Below are positions 53,524 to 63,622 of a stretch of 64,000 nucleotides of DNA, piece by piece. The DNA lies in assembly GCF_916858675.1 (NCBI RefSeq), contig NZ_CAKASM010000006.1, forward strand, positions 62,001-126,000, read 5' to 3'. This DNA is from Sphingomonas sp. Leaf21. GTDB lineage: Bacteria > Pseudomonadota > Alphaproteobacteria > Sphingomonadales > Sphingomonadaceae. Under the pieces are notes generated by a model. It saw only the letters and a program-made list of their open reading frames with translations, made no database searches and was not told where the DNA came from. The stretch's first letter is position 1. Each line of letters starts with the position of its first letter. The translations under genes and the position numbers were made by a program.

Positions 53524-54641
53524 GCGGCTTCGTCGTCAAGGGCTGGTGCCCTGATGCGTTCCGGCCGATGATGGCGGGGGACGGGCTGCTGGTCCGTGTT
53601 CGCCCGCCGCTGGGACGGTTGACGGCGGCACAGGTCGAGGGGCTGTGTGCCGCCGCCCTTCGATACGGCAATGGCCAGATCGACCTGACCGCCCGCGCGA
53701 ACCTGCAACTGCGCGGCGTGAACGAAGCAGGCTGGCCCGCGCTGATTGGGGCATTGCAGGCGATGGGGCTGGTCGATCCCGATCCGGTGCGCGAGGGACG
53801 GGGGGCGATTCTTGCCAATCCCGACTGGCGTGAGGGCGACGACACCCATGCCATCGTCGTGGAACTGCGCGAGCGGCTGGCCGAATTGCCCGAGTTGCCG
53901 GGCAAGGTCGGCTTTGTCGTCGATGCAGGGGCGGCTCCGATGCTGACCGACGCGCCGGGCGATTTCCGGGTCGAGCGGGCGGCTACGGGGGAATTGCTGT
54001 TGCGCGCCGATGGCCGGGCGAGCGGCGTGACCGTCACCCGCTCCGACGCGGTCGATGGCCTGATCCGACTGGCGCACTGGTTCGCCGATAGCGACGGCCG
54101 CACCGCCGGGCGTATGGTACGTCACAACGCCACTTTGCCCGATTGGGCCGAAGGGGACGCCGTGCCCGCCTCCGGCGCACCGGTGCAGCCCGGCGCGCAT
54201 CCGATGGGGGCGGTCTATGGTCTGCCCTTCGGTCGGATCGACGCTGCATCGCTGGCGGCGTTCGTCCGCGCGCATGACTGCGCCCTTCGCCTTACCCCTT
54301 GGCGGCTTCTGATCGCCGAGGGCATGGCACCGGCCCCCGCCGCCGGAATGCTGCTCGCCGACAGTCCGATCCTGCATGTCGACGCCTGTGTCGGCGCGCC
54401 CGCTTGCCCGCAGGCGAGCGTCGAAACCCGTGGATTGGCCACCCGCCTTGCCCCACTGATCGAGGGCCGCCTGCACGTCTCGGGTTGCGCGAAGGGTTGC
54501 GCACGGGCACGGGCGGCGGACTGGGTGCTGACCGGGCGGGAGGGGGCTTTCGATCTGGTCCGCAACGCCCGCGCCGGGGCCGCGCCCCTTCACACCGGAT
54601 TGACGCCCGAGGGGGCGGTCGCGCTTCTCGGAGCCTGTTGA
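53520..54641 (+). CDS. cobG: Precorrin-3B synthase (CobG)
   Basis: CobG is the O2-dependent Fe-S monooxygenase that makes precorrin-3B, a hallmark of the aerobic pathway. The 373-residue product resembles a one-domain sulfite/nitrite reductase. The 4Fe-4S cysteines appear as CVGAPAC and, 40 residues later, CAKGC. The N-terminal substrate part includes DLTARANLQLRGV. The ATG at 53520 overlaps the cobN stop (ATGA), and the stop overlaps the cobH start, so translation is coupled. Confidence 0.93.
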   Translation: MSGFVVKGWCPDAFRPMMAGDGLLVRVRPPLGRLTAAQVEGLCAAALRYGNGQIDLTARANLQLRGVNEAGWPALIGALQAMGLVDPDPVREGRGAILANPDWREGDDTHAIVVELRERLAELPELPGKVGFVVDAGAAPMLTDAPGDFRVERAATGELLLRADGRASGVTVTRSDAVDGLIRLAHWFADSDGRTAGRMVRHNATLPDWAEGDAVPASGAPVQPGAHPMGAVYGLPFGRIDAASLAAFVRAHDCALRLTPWRLLIAEGMAPAPAAGMLLADSPILHVDACVGAPACPQASVETRGLATRLAPLIEGRLHVSGCAKGCARARAADWVLTGREGAFDLVRNARAGAAPLHTGLTPEGAVALLGAC

Positions 54642-55270
54642 TGCCGTATAGTTACGAAACCGATGGCGCGGCGATCTATCGCCAGTCCTTCGCCATCATC
54701 CGCGCCGAGGCGGAGCTGGCCCGCTTCGATGCCGAGGAAGAGCCGGTCGCGGTGCGCATGATCCATGCCGCCGGGCTGGTCGAACTGGCGCCGTCGATCC
54801 ATTTTTCGCCGGGTTTTGCGCTGGCCGGGCGGCAAGCGCTGGCGAACGGCGCGGCGATCCTGTGCGATGCGCATATGGTCAGCGAAGGCGTGACGCGCGC
54901 GCGTCTGCCCGCCGACAATCCGGTGATCTGCACCCTGCGTGATCCCGCCGTGCCGGGGCTCGCCAGGGAGATGGGCACGACCCGCTCCGCCGCCGCGCTG
55001 GAGCTGTGGCGGCCGCATCTGGCGGGCGCGCTGGTCGCGATCGGCAATGCACCGACCGCGCTGTTCCACCTGCTGACCATGCTGGAAGACCCGGACTGCC
55101 CGCGCCCGGCGGCGATCATCGGCTGTCCGGTCGGTTTCGTCGGCGCGATGGAGTCGAAGGACGCGCTCTGGGAGGCGCAGCCGGTGCCGTGCGCCATCGT
55201 GAAGGGCCGTCCGGGCGGCAGTGCGATCACTGTCGCCGCGATCAACGCGCTGGCGAGCCGCGCCGAATGA
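54641..55270 (+). CDS. cobH: Precorrin-8X methylmutase
   Basis: CobH moves the C-11 methyl group to C-12 and yields hydrogenobyrinic acid. The 209-residue product has the conserved catalytic histidine (His42) in VAVRMIHAAGLVEL, and PVICTLRDPAVPGLA, IGNAPTALFHLL and CPVGFVGAMESKDAL. It starts one base inside the cobG stop and ends 4 bases inside cobI. Normal length. Confidence 0.95.
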   Translation: MPYSYETDGAAIYRQSFAIIRAEAELARFDAEEEPVAVRMIHAAGLVELAPSIHFSPGFALAGRQALANGAAILCDAHMVSEGVTRARLPADNPVICTLRDPAVPGLAREMGTTRSAAALELWRPHLAGALVAIGNAPTALFHLLTMLEDPDCPRPAAIIGCPVGFVGAMESKDALWEAQPVPCAIVKGRPGGSAITVAAINALASRAE

Positions 55271-55992
55271 CGGGGACCGTTCACGGCGTCGGCCTCGGCC
55301 CGGGCGCGGCGGACCTGATGAGCGTCCGCGCCGACCGGCTGGTGCGCGGTGCGCGGCATGTCGCCTATTTCCGCAAGGCGGGGCGGCGCGGCCATGCCCG
55401 CACCATCGTCGACGGGATGCTGCGGGACGACGTGGTCGAATATCCGATGGACTATCCGGTCACGACCGAGATCCTGTTTACCGACCCGCGCTACAACGAG
55501 TGCCTGTCGGCCTTCTACGCGACATGCACCGCGCATATCCTGTCGCTGGTGCAGGGCGGCGAGGATGTGGTGGTGCTGTGCGAGGGGGATCCGTTCTTCT
55601 ACGGATCGTTCATGCACCTGCACAGCCGGTTGCGGACCCACGCGCCGGTCGCGGTCGTGCCCGGCATCACCGGCATGTCGGGCGCCTGGACCGCCAGCGG
55701 CGCGCCGATCACCTGGGGCGACGATGTGCTGACCGTCGCGATGGCGACCCTGCCCGAGGCGGAACTGACGCGGCGGATCGCCGAGACCGATGCGCTGGTC
55801 GTCATGAAGATCGGCCGCCACCTGCCCAAGCTGCGCCGCGCCATCGCGGCGGCGGGGCGGGCGGATCAGGCATGGCTGGTCGAACATGCCGCGCAAGCCG
55901 GGGAGCGTGTGCGCCGACTGGCGGAGGTGGAAGACGCACCCGCCCCCTATTTCTCGATCGCGCTGATCCACGGGCAGGGGCGGCGGCCATGA
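55267..55992 (+). CDS. cobI: Precorrin-2 C20-methyltransferase
   Basis: CobI is a SAM-dependent methyltransferase adding the C-20 methyl group to give precorrin-3A. The 241-residue product has the class III tetrapyrrole methylase motifs GVGLGPGAADLMSV, LCEGDPFFYGSFMHL and VPGITGMSGAWT. The ATG at 55267 overlaps cobH, and the stop overlaps cobJ by 4 bases. Confidence 0.95.
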   Translation: MTGTVHGVGLGPGAADLMSVRADRLVRGARHVAYFRKAGRRGHARTIVDGMLRDDVVEYPMDYPVTTEILFTDPRYNECLSAFYATCTAHILSLVQGGEDVVVLCEGDPFFYGSFMHLHSRLRTHAPVAVVPGITGMSGAWTASGAPITWGDDVLTVAMATLPEAELTRRIAETDALVVMKIGRHLPKLRRAIAAAGRADQAWLVEHAAQAGERVRRLAEVEDAPAPYFSIALIHGQGRRP

Positions 55993-56738
55993 GCGGCTGG
56001 CTGATCGTCGCGGGGCTGGGGCCGGGGGCGGAGGCGATGGTCACGCCCGAGGTGTCGGCGGCGCTGGCCGAGGCGACCGACGTGGTCGGCTATATTCCTT
56101 ACGTCGCGCGCGTGCCCGAGCGGCCGGGCCTGACCCGCCATGCCAGCGACAACCGGGTCGAGCGCGACCGGGCGCTCCACGCGCTGGAGATGGCGGAGGC
56201 GGGGGGGCGTGTGGTCGTCGTGTCCTCGGGCGATCCGGGGGTGTTCGCGATGGCGGCGGCGATCTTCGAGCGGGTGGAGGAAGACCCCGAGCGCTGGCAC
56301 GATCTAGACATCCGCGTGCTGCCCGGCATCACCGCGATGCTGGCGGCGAGCGCGCGGGCGGGGGCGCCGTTGGGGCATGATTTCTGCGCGATCAACCTGT
56401 CGGATAATCTCAAGCCGCAAGCGCTGATCGAGCGGCGGTTAGGGCTGGCGGCGGAGGCGGATTTCGCCATCGCGCTCTATAACCCCCGGTCCAAGGCGCG
56501 GCCCGATGCGCTGGACGCCGCCTTCGCGTTGTTGCGGGCGGTGTGCGGGGACGATCGCCCGGTGCTGTTCGCGCGCGCCGTCTCGACGCCCGAGGAGCGG
56601 TTGCGCATCGTGCCGCTTCCGGCGGCGCGCGGCGAGATGGCGGACATGCGTACCGTCGTCATCATCGGGTCCAGCCGCACACGGGCGGTGCCCCATGCTG
56701 GCCAGCCGATCCTCTATACTCCCCGGACGACGCCGTGA
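55989..56738 (+). CDS. cobJ: Precorrin-3B C17-methyltransferase
   Basis: CobJ methylates C-17 with ring contraction to precorrin-4. The 249-residue product has VAGLGPGAEAMVTPEV, VSSGDPGVFAMAAAIFE, VLPGITAMLAASARAGAPLG and the family segment HDFCAINLSDNLKP. The 3' end overlaps the opposite-strand cobK by 25 bases (56714-56738), a compact convergent arrangement. Confidence 0.95.
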   Translation: MSGWLIVAGLGPGAEAMVTPEVSAALAEATDVVGYIPYVARVPERPGLTRHASDNRVERDRALHALEMAEAGGRVVVVSSGDPGVFAMAAAIFERVEEDPERWHDLDIRVLPGITAMLAASARAGAPLGHDFCAINLSDNLKPQALIERRLGLAAEADFAIALYNPRSKARPDALDAAFALLRAVCGDDRPVLFARAVSTPEERLRIVPLPAARGEMADMRTVVIIGSSRTRAVPHAGQPILYTPRTTP

Positions 56739-57457
56739 TCCAGCCAGTCCAGCACCTGTGCGACGCCGTGCACCTGCGGCCGGTCGGGGATGAAGGGCCG
56801 GTCGATCATCACGACGGGCAGGCCGAGTTCGCGCGCCGCGTCCAGCTTCGCCCGCGCGCCGGCGCCGCCCGCATTCTTGGCGACGATCACCTGGATCCGA
56901 TGTTCGCGCAGCAGCGCCAGTTCACCCGCCAGCGTGAAGGGGCCGCGATCCACCACCAGATGATGGTGTGGCAAGGTCGGCTCGGCGGCATCGACGAAGC
57001 GCAGCAGGTAGAAGTGGTGCGGAGCGCTGGCGAAATCGCCGATGGTCTGGCGCCCGAGCGCCAAAAAGGCGCGCGCCGGATCGCGCCCGAGCGCGGCCAC
57101 CGCTTGCCCGGTATCGGCCACGCGGGTCCAGCGATCGCCGGGGCCCTCGACCCATTCGGGTCGGGTCAGCGCGAGAAGTTGCACCCCCGCCCGCTCCGCC
57201 GCCGCGATGGCATTGCTGCTGATCCGCGCGGCAAAGGGATGGGTCGCGTCGACCAGATGGGTGACGCCCTCACGCTGCATATGGTCCGCCAGCCCCTCCA
57301 CGCCGCCGAACCCGCCCACGCGCGTCGGGATCGCCTGCGCACTCGGATGGTCGGTCCGGCCCGCATAGCTCAGCACCGCCCGCTCGCCGCGTGCGGCCAG
57401 CGCGGTGGCCAGGGCGGTCGCCTCGGTCGTGCCGCCGAGCAGAAGGATGTGGCGCAT
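56714..57457 (-). CDS. cobK: Precorrin-6A reductase, embedded on the opposite strand
   Basis: CobK reduces precorrin-6A with NADPH. The 247-residue product starts MRHILLLGGTTEATALATAL and has GVTHLVDATHPFAARISSNA and LLREHRIQVIVAKNAGG, typical of the family. GGAG seven bases upstream on the minus strand supports the start at 57457. It lies between the rightward cobJ and cobL: its 3' end overlaps cobJ by 25 bases, and its start codon interlocks with the cobL start codon. It therefore needs its own promoter, which must lie inside cobL. Confidence 0.95.
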   Translation of the reverse strand: MRHILLLGGTTEATALATALAARGERAVLSYAGRTDHPSAQAIPTRVGGFGGVEGLADHMQREGVTHLVDATHPFAARISSNAIAAAERAGVQLLALTRPEWVEGPGDRWTRVADTGQAVAALGRDPARAFLALGRQTIGDFASAPHHFYLLRFVDAAEPTLPHHHLVVDRGPFTLAGELALLREHRIQVIVAKNAGGAGARAKLDAARELGLPVVMIDRPFIPDRPQVHGVAQVLDWLDHGVVRGV

Positions 57458-58655
57458 GGCTGACTCCGAACCCTGGCTGACGATCATCGGCATCGGCGAG
57501 GATGGCTGGGACGGCCTGACCGTCCCCGCCCGCGCCGCGATCAAGGCCGCCGATAGCGTGATGGGTGCGCCCCGTCACCTGTCGCTGCTGCTCGAGCAGG
57601 GCCGGGCGGAGCGGGTCGTGTGGCCGGTGCCCTTTGCGGACGGTGTGCCGAAGCTGCTCGAACGGCGGGGGCAGCGGGTGGTGATGCTGGCGTCGGGCGA
57701 TCCCTTCTGGTTCGGCGCGGGGTCCGTCGTCACGCGCCATCTGGAACCGGGTGAGTGGGTGGCGTACCCGGCCCACTCCACCCTGTCGCTGGCGGCGGCC
57801 CGGCTGGGCTGGCCGGTGGAGACGATCCAGAGCGTCGGGCTTCACGCCCGCCCCCTGGAGACCGTGCGCCCGTATCTGGCACCGGGTCGGCGGGTGCTGG
57901 CGCTGATGCGCGACGGTTCGGCGGTGACGGGGTTGGCGGCGTGGCTGGCGGGGCAGGGCTTCGGCGACAGCGCGCTGACCGTCCTGGAGGCGCTGGGCGG
58001 CCCGCGCGAGCGGGTGCGGCGGGTGACGGCGAACATGCTCGACTGGACCGACATCGTGCATCCGGTCGCGGTCGCCATCGAGCCCGCCGGACAGGGCCGC
58101 GTTCTTCCCCGTGCGAGCGGGCTGGACGATGACTGGTTCGACCATGACGGACAGATCACCAAGCGCCCCGTCCGCGCGCTGGCGCTGTCGGCACTGGCTC
58201 CGCGTCCGGGCGAGTTGCTGTGGGACATCGGCACCGGATCGGGATCGGTCGCGATCGAATGGCTGCTCAGCGATCCCACCACGCGCGCGATCGGGTTCGA
58301 GCGTGACCCGGACCGCCTCTCCCGTGCCGCAGCCAACGCCGCGCGGCTGGGCGTCGAACGGCTGGAACTGGTCGAGGGCGATGCGATGGCGGGGCTTGCC
58401 GACCGGCCGCACCCGGACGCGGTGTTCGTGGGCGGCGGGCTGTCGCCACAACTGGTCGAGGTGCTGCGCGCCCTGCCGCATTGTCGGCTCGTCGCGCACG
58501 CCGTGACTTTGGAGACGGAGGCGCTGCTGGCCGATTGCCACGCGCGTCATGGCGGCGAGATGCTCCGCATCGAACTGGCGCGCGCCCGGTCGCTCGGCAC
58601 CAGGCGTGGATGGAAGGCCAGCTATCCCATCGTGCAATGGCGGGTCGCATGGTGA
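57456..58655 (+). CDS. cobL: Precorrin-6B C5,15-methyltransferase (decarboxylating)
   Basis: CobL methylates C-5 and C-15 and decarboxylates C-12, giving precorrin-8X. The 399-residue product is the fused form. Residues 1-200 are the CbiE-like methylase (WLTIIGIGEDGWDGL, LASGDPFWFG) and residues about 215-399 the CbiT-like domain (WDIGTGSGSVAIEW). AGAAGGA at 57441-57447 supports the ATG at 57456, which interlocks with the cobK start on the other strand. Confidence 0.95.
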   Translation: MADSEPWLTIIGIGEDGWDGLTVPARAAIKAADSVMGAPRHLSLLLEQGRAERVVWPVPFADGVPKLLERRGQRVVMLASGDPFWFGAGSVVTRHLEPGEWVAYPAHSTLSLAAARLGWPVETIQSVGLHARPLETVRPYLAPGRRVLALMRDGSAVTGLAAWLAGQGFGDSALTVLEALGGPRERVRRVTANMLDWTDIVHPVAVAIEPAGQGRVLPRASGLDDDWFDHDGQITKRPVRALALSALAPRPGELLWDIGTGSGSVAIEWLLSDPTTRAIGFERDPDRLSRAAANAARLGVERLELVEGDAMAGLADRPHPDAVFVGGGLSPQLVEVLRALPHCRLVAHAVTLETEALLADCHARHGGEMLRIELARARSLGTRRGWKASYPIVQWRVAW

Positions 58656-59005
58656 TCGCCGGTTTCGGATGCCGCGCGGAGGCGACGGCCGAGTCCTTCC
58701 GAGAGGCACTGGCGGCGACCGGCCTCAGTCCCGATCGCCTGGCCGTGCCCGAGGACCGAGCCGCGTTGATCGCCGGTTTCGCACAAGCCCAGGGGCTGTC
58801 CGTGATGCCCGTACCGCCCGAATGGCTGAGCGGTATCGACACCCCGACCCGCTCCGGTATCAGTCTTGCCCATCGCGGCGTCGGCAGCGTCGCCGAAGCC
58901 GTCGCGCTCGCCGCCGCCGGTCCGGGCGCGCGGATCATCGTACCCCGCCAGATTTCCTCCGACCGCATGGCGACCTGCGCCATCGCCCAGGGACTTGAAT
59001 CATGA
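58649..59005 (+). CDS. cobE: CobE/CbiG C-terminal-domain protein
   Basis: A 118-residue CobE-like protein. CobE is needed for aerobic B12 synthesis in some bacteria, but its reaction is not settled; the fold matches the C-terminal domain of CbiG. Features are [38 protein letters not shown] and [13 protein letters not shown]. It overlaps the end of cobL by 7 bases and the start of cobM by 4. Starts at 58637 or 58652 are also possible. Confidence 0.85.
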   Translation: MVIAGFGCRAEATAESFREALAATGLSPDRLAVPEDRAALIAGFAQAQGLSVMPVPPEWLSGIDTPTRSGISLAHRGVGSVAEAVALAAAGPGARIIVPRQISSDRMATCAIAQGLES

Positions 59006-59766
59006 CCGTCCATTTCATCGGCGCCGGACCCGGCGCGCCCGACCTGCTGACCCTGCGGGGGCGCGACCTGATCGCGGCGTGCCCGGTGTGCCTCTATGCC
59101 GGATCGTTGGTGCCGGAGGCGGTGCTGGCGCATTGCCCGCCGGGCGCGCGCATCGTGAACACCGCGCCGATGACCCTCGACGAGATCATGGCCGAGATCG
59201 CGGAGGCGCATGGCAGGGGGCAGGATGTCGCGCGGCTGCACTCGGGCGACCTGTCGGTGTGGTCGGCGATGGGCGAGCAGGTGCGGCGTTTGCGCGAACT
59301 GGGCATCCCCGTCTCGGTGACGCCGGGTGTCCCCTCCTTCGCGGCGGTGGCGGCGGCGCTGGAGAGCGAACTGACCCTGCCCGGTATCGCCCAGTCGGTG
59401 ATCCTGACCCGCACCCCCGGCCGTGCCAGCGCCATGCCGGAGGGCGAGTCGCTGACCGCCTTCGCCGCGACCGGCGCGACGCTGGCCATCCATCTGTCGA
59501 TCCACAATCTGGCCAAGGTCGTCGCCGACCTGACCCCGCACTACGGCGACGACTGCCCGGTCGCGATCGTCTGGCGCGCCAGTTGGCCCGAACAGCGGAT
59601 CGTCCGTGCGACGCTGTCCACGATCGAAGAGGCCGCCGCCGATGGGCCGGAGCGTACCGCGCTGATCCTGGTCGGCCGCGTCCTGTCCCAGAGCGATTTC
59701 GCCGAGAGCCGTTTGTATGCGGAAGGATATGATCGTCGCTATCGCCCTGGAAACACCCTGAAATGA
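59002..59766 (+). CDS. cobM: Precorrin-4 C11-methyltransferase
   Basis: CobM methylates C-11 to give precorrin-5. The 254-residue product has [47 protein letters not shown] and [20 protein letters not shown], typical of the family. It overlaps its neighbours by 4 bases on each side, continuing the coupled run of the operon. Confidence 0.95.
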   Translation: MTVHFIGAGPGAPDLLTLRGRDLIAACPVCLYAGSLVPEAVLAHCPPGARIVNTAPMTLDEIMAEIAEAHGRGQDVARLHSGDLSVWSAMGEQVRRLRELGIPVSVTPGVPSFAAVAAALESELTLPGIAQSVILTRTPGRASAMPEGESLTAFAATGATLAIHLSIHNLAKVVADLTPHYGDDCPVAIVWRASWPEQRIVRATLSTIEEAAADGPERTALILVGRVLSQSDFAESRLYAEGYDRRYRPGNTLK

Positions 59767-61070
59767 CCGCCGGTTTGATGATCGCAGCGCCCGCCTCGGG
59801 CACCGGCAAGACGACCGTGATGCTGGGCCTGCTCCGCGCGTTTCGTGACGCCGGGCTGAGCGTGCAGCCATTCAAGAGCGGGCCCGATTACATCGACCCC
59901 GCCTTTCACCGCGCGGCGTGCGGGCGGGCGTCGTTCAACCTCGACGGCTGGGCGATGCCCGCCGCGCTGCTCGACACGCTGGGCCAGCGCGGGGCGGATG
60001 CCGACCTCGTGCTGGCGGAAGGTTCGATGGGCCTGTTCGACGGCGTCGCCAGACCCGGCGCGACCGGCATGGGCAGCAGCGCGGAGACGGCCAGGCGGAT
60101 GGGCTGGCCGGTGATCCTGGTCATCGACGTGTCGGGCCAGGCCCAGTCGGCGGCGGCGACCGCGCTGGGTTTCGCGCGCTACGATCCCGATCTGCGCGTG
60201 GCGGGGGTGATCCTGAACCGCGTGGCGAGCCCGCGTCATGAGCGGCTGGCGAAGCTCGGCTTCGAGGCGATCGGCCTGCCGGTCTTCGGCGCGTTGCCCC
60301 GGCGCGGCGATCTGGTCCTGCCGGAGCGGCATCTGGGGCTGGTGCAGGCGGTCGAGCATCCCGAACTCGACCGGCTGATCGGCGACTATGCCGCGTTCCT
60401 GGCGGCGCATGTCGACCTGACGGCGGTGCGTGCGGCGGCCCATGCCGGGCCCGTGGCCGCTTCGCCGACTGCGCTCCCGCCACCGCCCGCCCAGCGGATC
60501 GCACTGGCGCAGGATGCGGCCTTTTCCTTCGTCTATCCGCATATGCTGGAGGGCTGGCGTGCCGGGGGGGCGGAGATATTGCCCTTCTCGCCGCTGGCCG
60601 ATGAGGCACCGGATGCCTCGGCCGATCTGGTCTGGCTACCCGGCGGCTATCCCGAACTCCATGCCGGGCGGCTGGCGGCGGCGGAGCGGTTCCGCGCCGG
60701 GCTCATCGCCCATGCCGCGACGAAGCCGGTGCATGGGGAGTGCGGCGGCTATATGGCGCTGGGCGAGGCGCTGGTCGACGCGGAGGGTGTCAGCCACCGC
60801 ATGGCGGGGCTGCTCGGCCTCGTGACCAGCTATGCCAGGCGCAAGATGCATCTCGGCTATCGCCGTGCGACCTTGCTGGGCGAGGTGGCGGGGATGCCCG
60901 AGGGTGCGGTGCTCGGGGGGCATGAGTTTCACTACTCGACCGTTCTCGAACAGCCGGATGCGGCGCTTGCCCATGTCGTCGATGCGCAAGGGGATGCCGT
61001 GCCCGAGACCGGGTCGCGGCGGGGGCATGTGACGGGGACTTTCTTCCATCTGGTGGCACGCTGGTGGTGA
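59763..61070 (+). CDS. cobB: Hydrogenobyrinic/cobyrinic acid a,c-diamide synthase
   Basis: CobB amidates the a and c side chains using glutamine and ATP. The 435-residue product has an N-terminal P-loop ([20 protein letters not shown]) and [11 protein letters not shown]. The C-terminal class I glutamine amidotransferase-like domain has the nucleophile Cys in [15 protein letters not shown] and a C-terminal His in GHEFHYS. In the aerobic pathway the substrate is hydrogenobyrinic acid, before cobalt insertion. Confidence 0.95.
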   Translation: MTAGLMIAAPASGTGKTTVMLGLLRAFRDAGLSVQPFKSGPDYIDPAFHRAACGRASFNLDGWAMPAALLDTLGQRGADADLVLAEGSMGLFDGVARPGATGMGSSAETARRMGWPVILVIDVSGQAQSAAATALGFARYDPDLRVAGVILNRVASPRHERLAKLGFEAIGLPVFGALPRRGDLVLPERHLGLVQAVEHPELDRLIGDYAAFLAAHVDLTAVRAAAHAGPVAASPTALPPPPAQRIALAQDAAFSFVYPHMLEGWRAGGAEILPFSPLADEAPDASADLVWLPGGYPELHAGRLAAAERFRAGLIAHAATKPVHGECGGYMALGEALVDAEGVSHRMAGLLGLVTSYARRKMHLGYRRATLLGEVAGMPEGAVLGGHEFHYSTVLEQPDAALAHVVDAQGDAVPETGSRRGHVTGTFFHLVARWW

Positions 61071-61789
61071 CGGGATTCGTATCCCTTGTCGGCGCCGGGC
61101 CGGGCGATCCCGATCTGCTGACCCTGAAGGCGGTGCGCTGTCTGGCCGAGGCCGATGTCGTGTTGTTCGACGATCTCGCCGCCGGGCCGATGTTGCACCA
61201 TTGCCGCACGGACGCGGAACTGATCGCGGTGGGCAAGCGCGCGGGCCGCGCTTCGCCCAAGCAAGGGGAAATCGACCGATTGCTGGTCGATCATGCGCTT
61301 GCCGGCAAACGGGTGGTGCGGCTGAAATCCGGCGATCCGGGTATCTTCGGGCGGCTGGAGGAAGAGATCGTCGCCTTGAAGGCGGCGGGCATTCCCCATG
61401 AGATCGTCCCCGGCGTCAGCGCGGCGAGCGCCGCGGCGGCGGCGGCGGGCCTGCCCTTGACGCGGCGGGCCGAGGCGCGGCGGGTGCAGTTCGTGACCGG
61501 CCATGACGTGACGGGTGCGCTGCCCGCCGACCGCAACATGGCCGCGCTGGCGGATGCGGGCGCGACGACCGTCGTGTTCATGCCCAAGCGAACCTTCCCG
61601 GCGCTGGCCGAGGCTTTGGTCGCGCATGGCCTGTCGCCCGACACGCCCGCGCTGATGGCCGAGCATGTCGGTTGTCCCGACCAGCGGCTGACCCGTTCGA
61701 CCATCGGAGCGCTGGCCCTGCGCTTGGCGGAGGGTGTGTCGGACAAGGCGGCGCTGATCCTCTACGGTCCGCTGATGGAGGATCTGTGA
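61067..61789 (+). CDS. cobA: Uroporphyrinogen-III C-methyltransferase
   Basis: CobA (SUMT) makes precorrin-2, the entry to the corrin pathway and also to siroheme. The 240-residue product has VSLVGAGPGDPDLLTLKAV, VVRLKSGDPGIFGRLEEE, VPGVSAASAAAAAAGLPLT and QFVTGHDVTG. It is free-standing, not fused to CysG domains. It starts at a GTG overlapping the cobB stop; another GTG lies one codon earlier. Confidence 0.94.
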   Translation: MTGFVSLVGAGPGDPDLLTLKAVRCLAEADVVLFDDLAAGPMLHHCRTDAELIAVGKRAGRASPKQGEIDRLLVDHALAGKRVVRLKSGDPGIFGRLEEEIVALKAAGIPHEIVPGVSAASAAAAAAGLPLTRRAEARRVQFVTGHDVTGALPADRNMAALADAGATTVVFMPKRTFPALAEALVAHGLSPDTPALMAEHVGCPDQRLTRSTIGALALRLAEGVSDKAALILYGPLMEDL

Positions 61790-62619
61790 TCCATCTCGAC
61801 CTGATTGGCATCGGCACGGGCAACCCCGATCACCTGACCCGCGCCGCCGAGGCCGCGATGCGCGCCGCCGACCTGATCCTCTTGCCGCGCAAGGCGGACA
61901 AGGCCGAGCTGATCGACCTGCGCCGCGATGTCTGCACGCAGGTGCTGGCGGGGGCGACGACGCGGGTCGCCGAGTTCGACCTGCCGGTGCGGGCGGCGGA
62001 GGGCGATTATCTCGGCAATGTCGAGCGCTGGCATGACTCGATCGCCGGGTGCTGGGCGGCGGAGATCGCGCGGGCGTTGCCCGGTGGCGGACGGGTGGCG
62101 TTGCTCGTCTGGGGCGATCCGTCGCTTTACGACAGCACGATCCGCATCGCCCGGCGGCTGGTCGCGGTGGACCGGGTGACGGTGGTGCCGGGGATCACCA
62201 GCCTCCAGGCCCTGTGCGCGGCCCATGCCATTCCATTCAACGCCGTGGGCGCGCCGGTGATGGTGACGACCGGGCGGCGGTTGCGCGAGGGCGGCTGGCC
62301 CGAGGGGGCGGACAGCGTGGCGGTGATGCTCGACGGGGGATGCGCGTTCACGACGCTGGACCAGCCGGATGCGGCGATCTGGTGGGGGGCGTATCTGGGC
62401 ATGGTGCAGCAGGCGGTCGAGGCCGGACGGCTGGCGGACGTGGCGGAACGCATCGTCGCGCGCCGGGCCGAACTGCGGCGGGTCCATGGGTGGATCATGG
62501 ACGTGTATCTGCTGCGGCGGGGTGCGGATCTGGCGGGGGAGGGGCTCGCCTCGTGTGGTGTCGCCCGTGGCCTGGCCCCCACCCCAAACCCCTCCCCCCT
62601 GCCGGGAGGAGGGGCTTGA
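61786..62619 (+). CDS. cobF: Precorrin-6A synthase (deacetylating), C-terminus from repeat DNA
   Basis: CobF removes the acetyl group and methylates C-1 to give precorrin-6A; it is specific to the aerobic pathway. The 277-residue product starts at GTG 61786 overlapping cobA and has LDLIGIGTGNPDHLT, LLVWGDPSLYDSTIR, VPGITSLQALCAAHAIPFN and HGWIMDVYLLRRG. The last 25 or so residues (from about GEGLASCGVARG) are translated from the first unit of a tandem repeat array, where the stop codon lies. The functional protein probably ends before that tail. Confidence 0.93.
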   Translation: MIHLDLIGIGTGNPDHLTRAAEAAMRAADLILLPRKADKAELIDLRRDVCTQVLAGATTRVAEFDLPVRAAEGDYLGNVERWHDSIAGCWAAEIARALPGGGRVALLVWGDPSLYDSTIRIARRLVAVDRVTVVPGITSLQALCAAHAIPFNAVGAPVMVTTGRRLREGGWPEGADSVAVMLDGGCAFTTLDQPDAAIWWGAYLGMVQQAVEAGRLADVAERIVARRAELRRVHGWIMDVYLLRRGADLAGEGLASCGVARGLAPTPNPSPLPGGGA

Positions 62620-63019
62620 TGCCGATCACCTTGCCGCATGTCACGCCACTCCCGCAGGCGGGAGGGGATGGGGGAGGGCCTCGCCTCGAGTGGTGTCGCC
62701 CGTGGCCTGGCCTCCACCCCAAACCCCTCCCCCCTGCCGGGAGGAGGGGCTTGATGCAGATCACGCCGCCGCCGTCACGCCCCTCCCGCAGGCGGGAGGG
62801 GATGGGGGAGGGCCTCGCCTCGAGTGGTGTCGCCCGTGGCCTGGCCCCCGCCCCAAACCCCTCCCCCCTGCCGGGAGGAGGGGCTTGATGCCGATCACCT
62901 CGCCGCACGTCACGCCCCTCCCGCAGGCGGGAGGGGGTGGGGGAGGGGCTCGCCTCGTGTGGTGTCGCCCGTGGCCTGGCCCCCACCCCAAACCCCTCCC
63001 CCCTGCGGGGAGGTGGGGC
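62545..63019. repeat. Tandem array, about 135-base unit, four copies
   Basis: GTGGTGTCGCCCGTGGCCTG recurs at 62555, 62690, 62824 and 62959 (spacing 135, 134, 135). Each unit carries a family B hairpin (CCCCTCCCCCCTGCCGGGAG/GAGGGG), a GATCAC linker and CTCCCGCAGGCGGGAG. The first unit overlaps the end of cobF; the last is cut short at the cobO stop (63020). Cobinamide and cobyrinate genes converge on it, so it may act as terminator. Confidence 0.93.
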
Positions 63020-63618
<599 letters not shown>

Positions 63619-63622
<4 letters not shown>

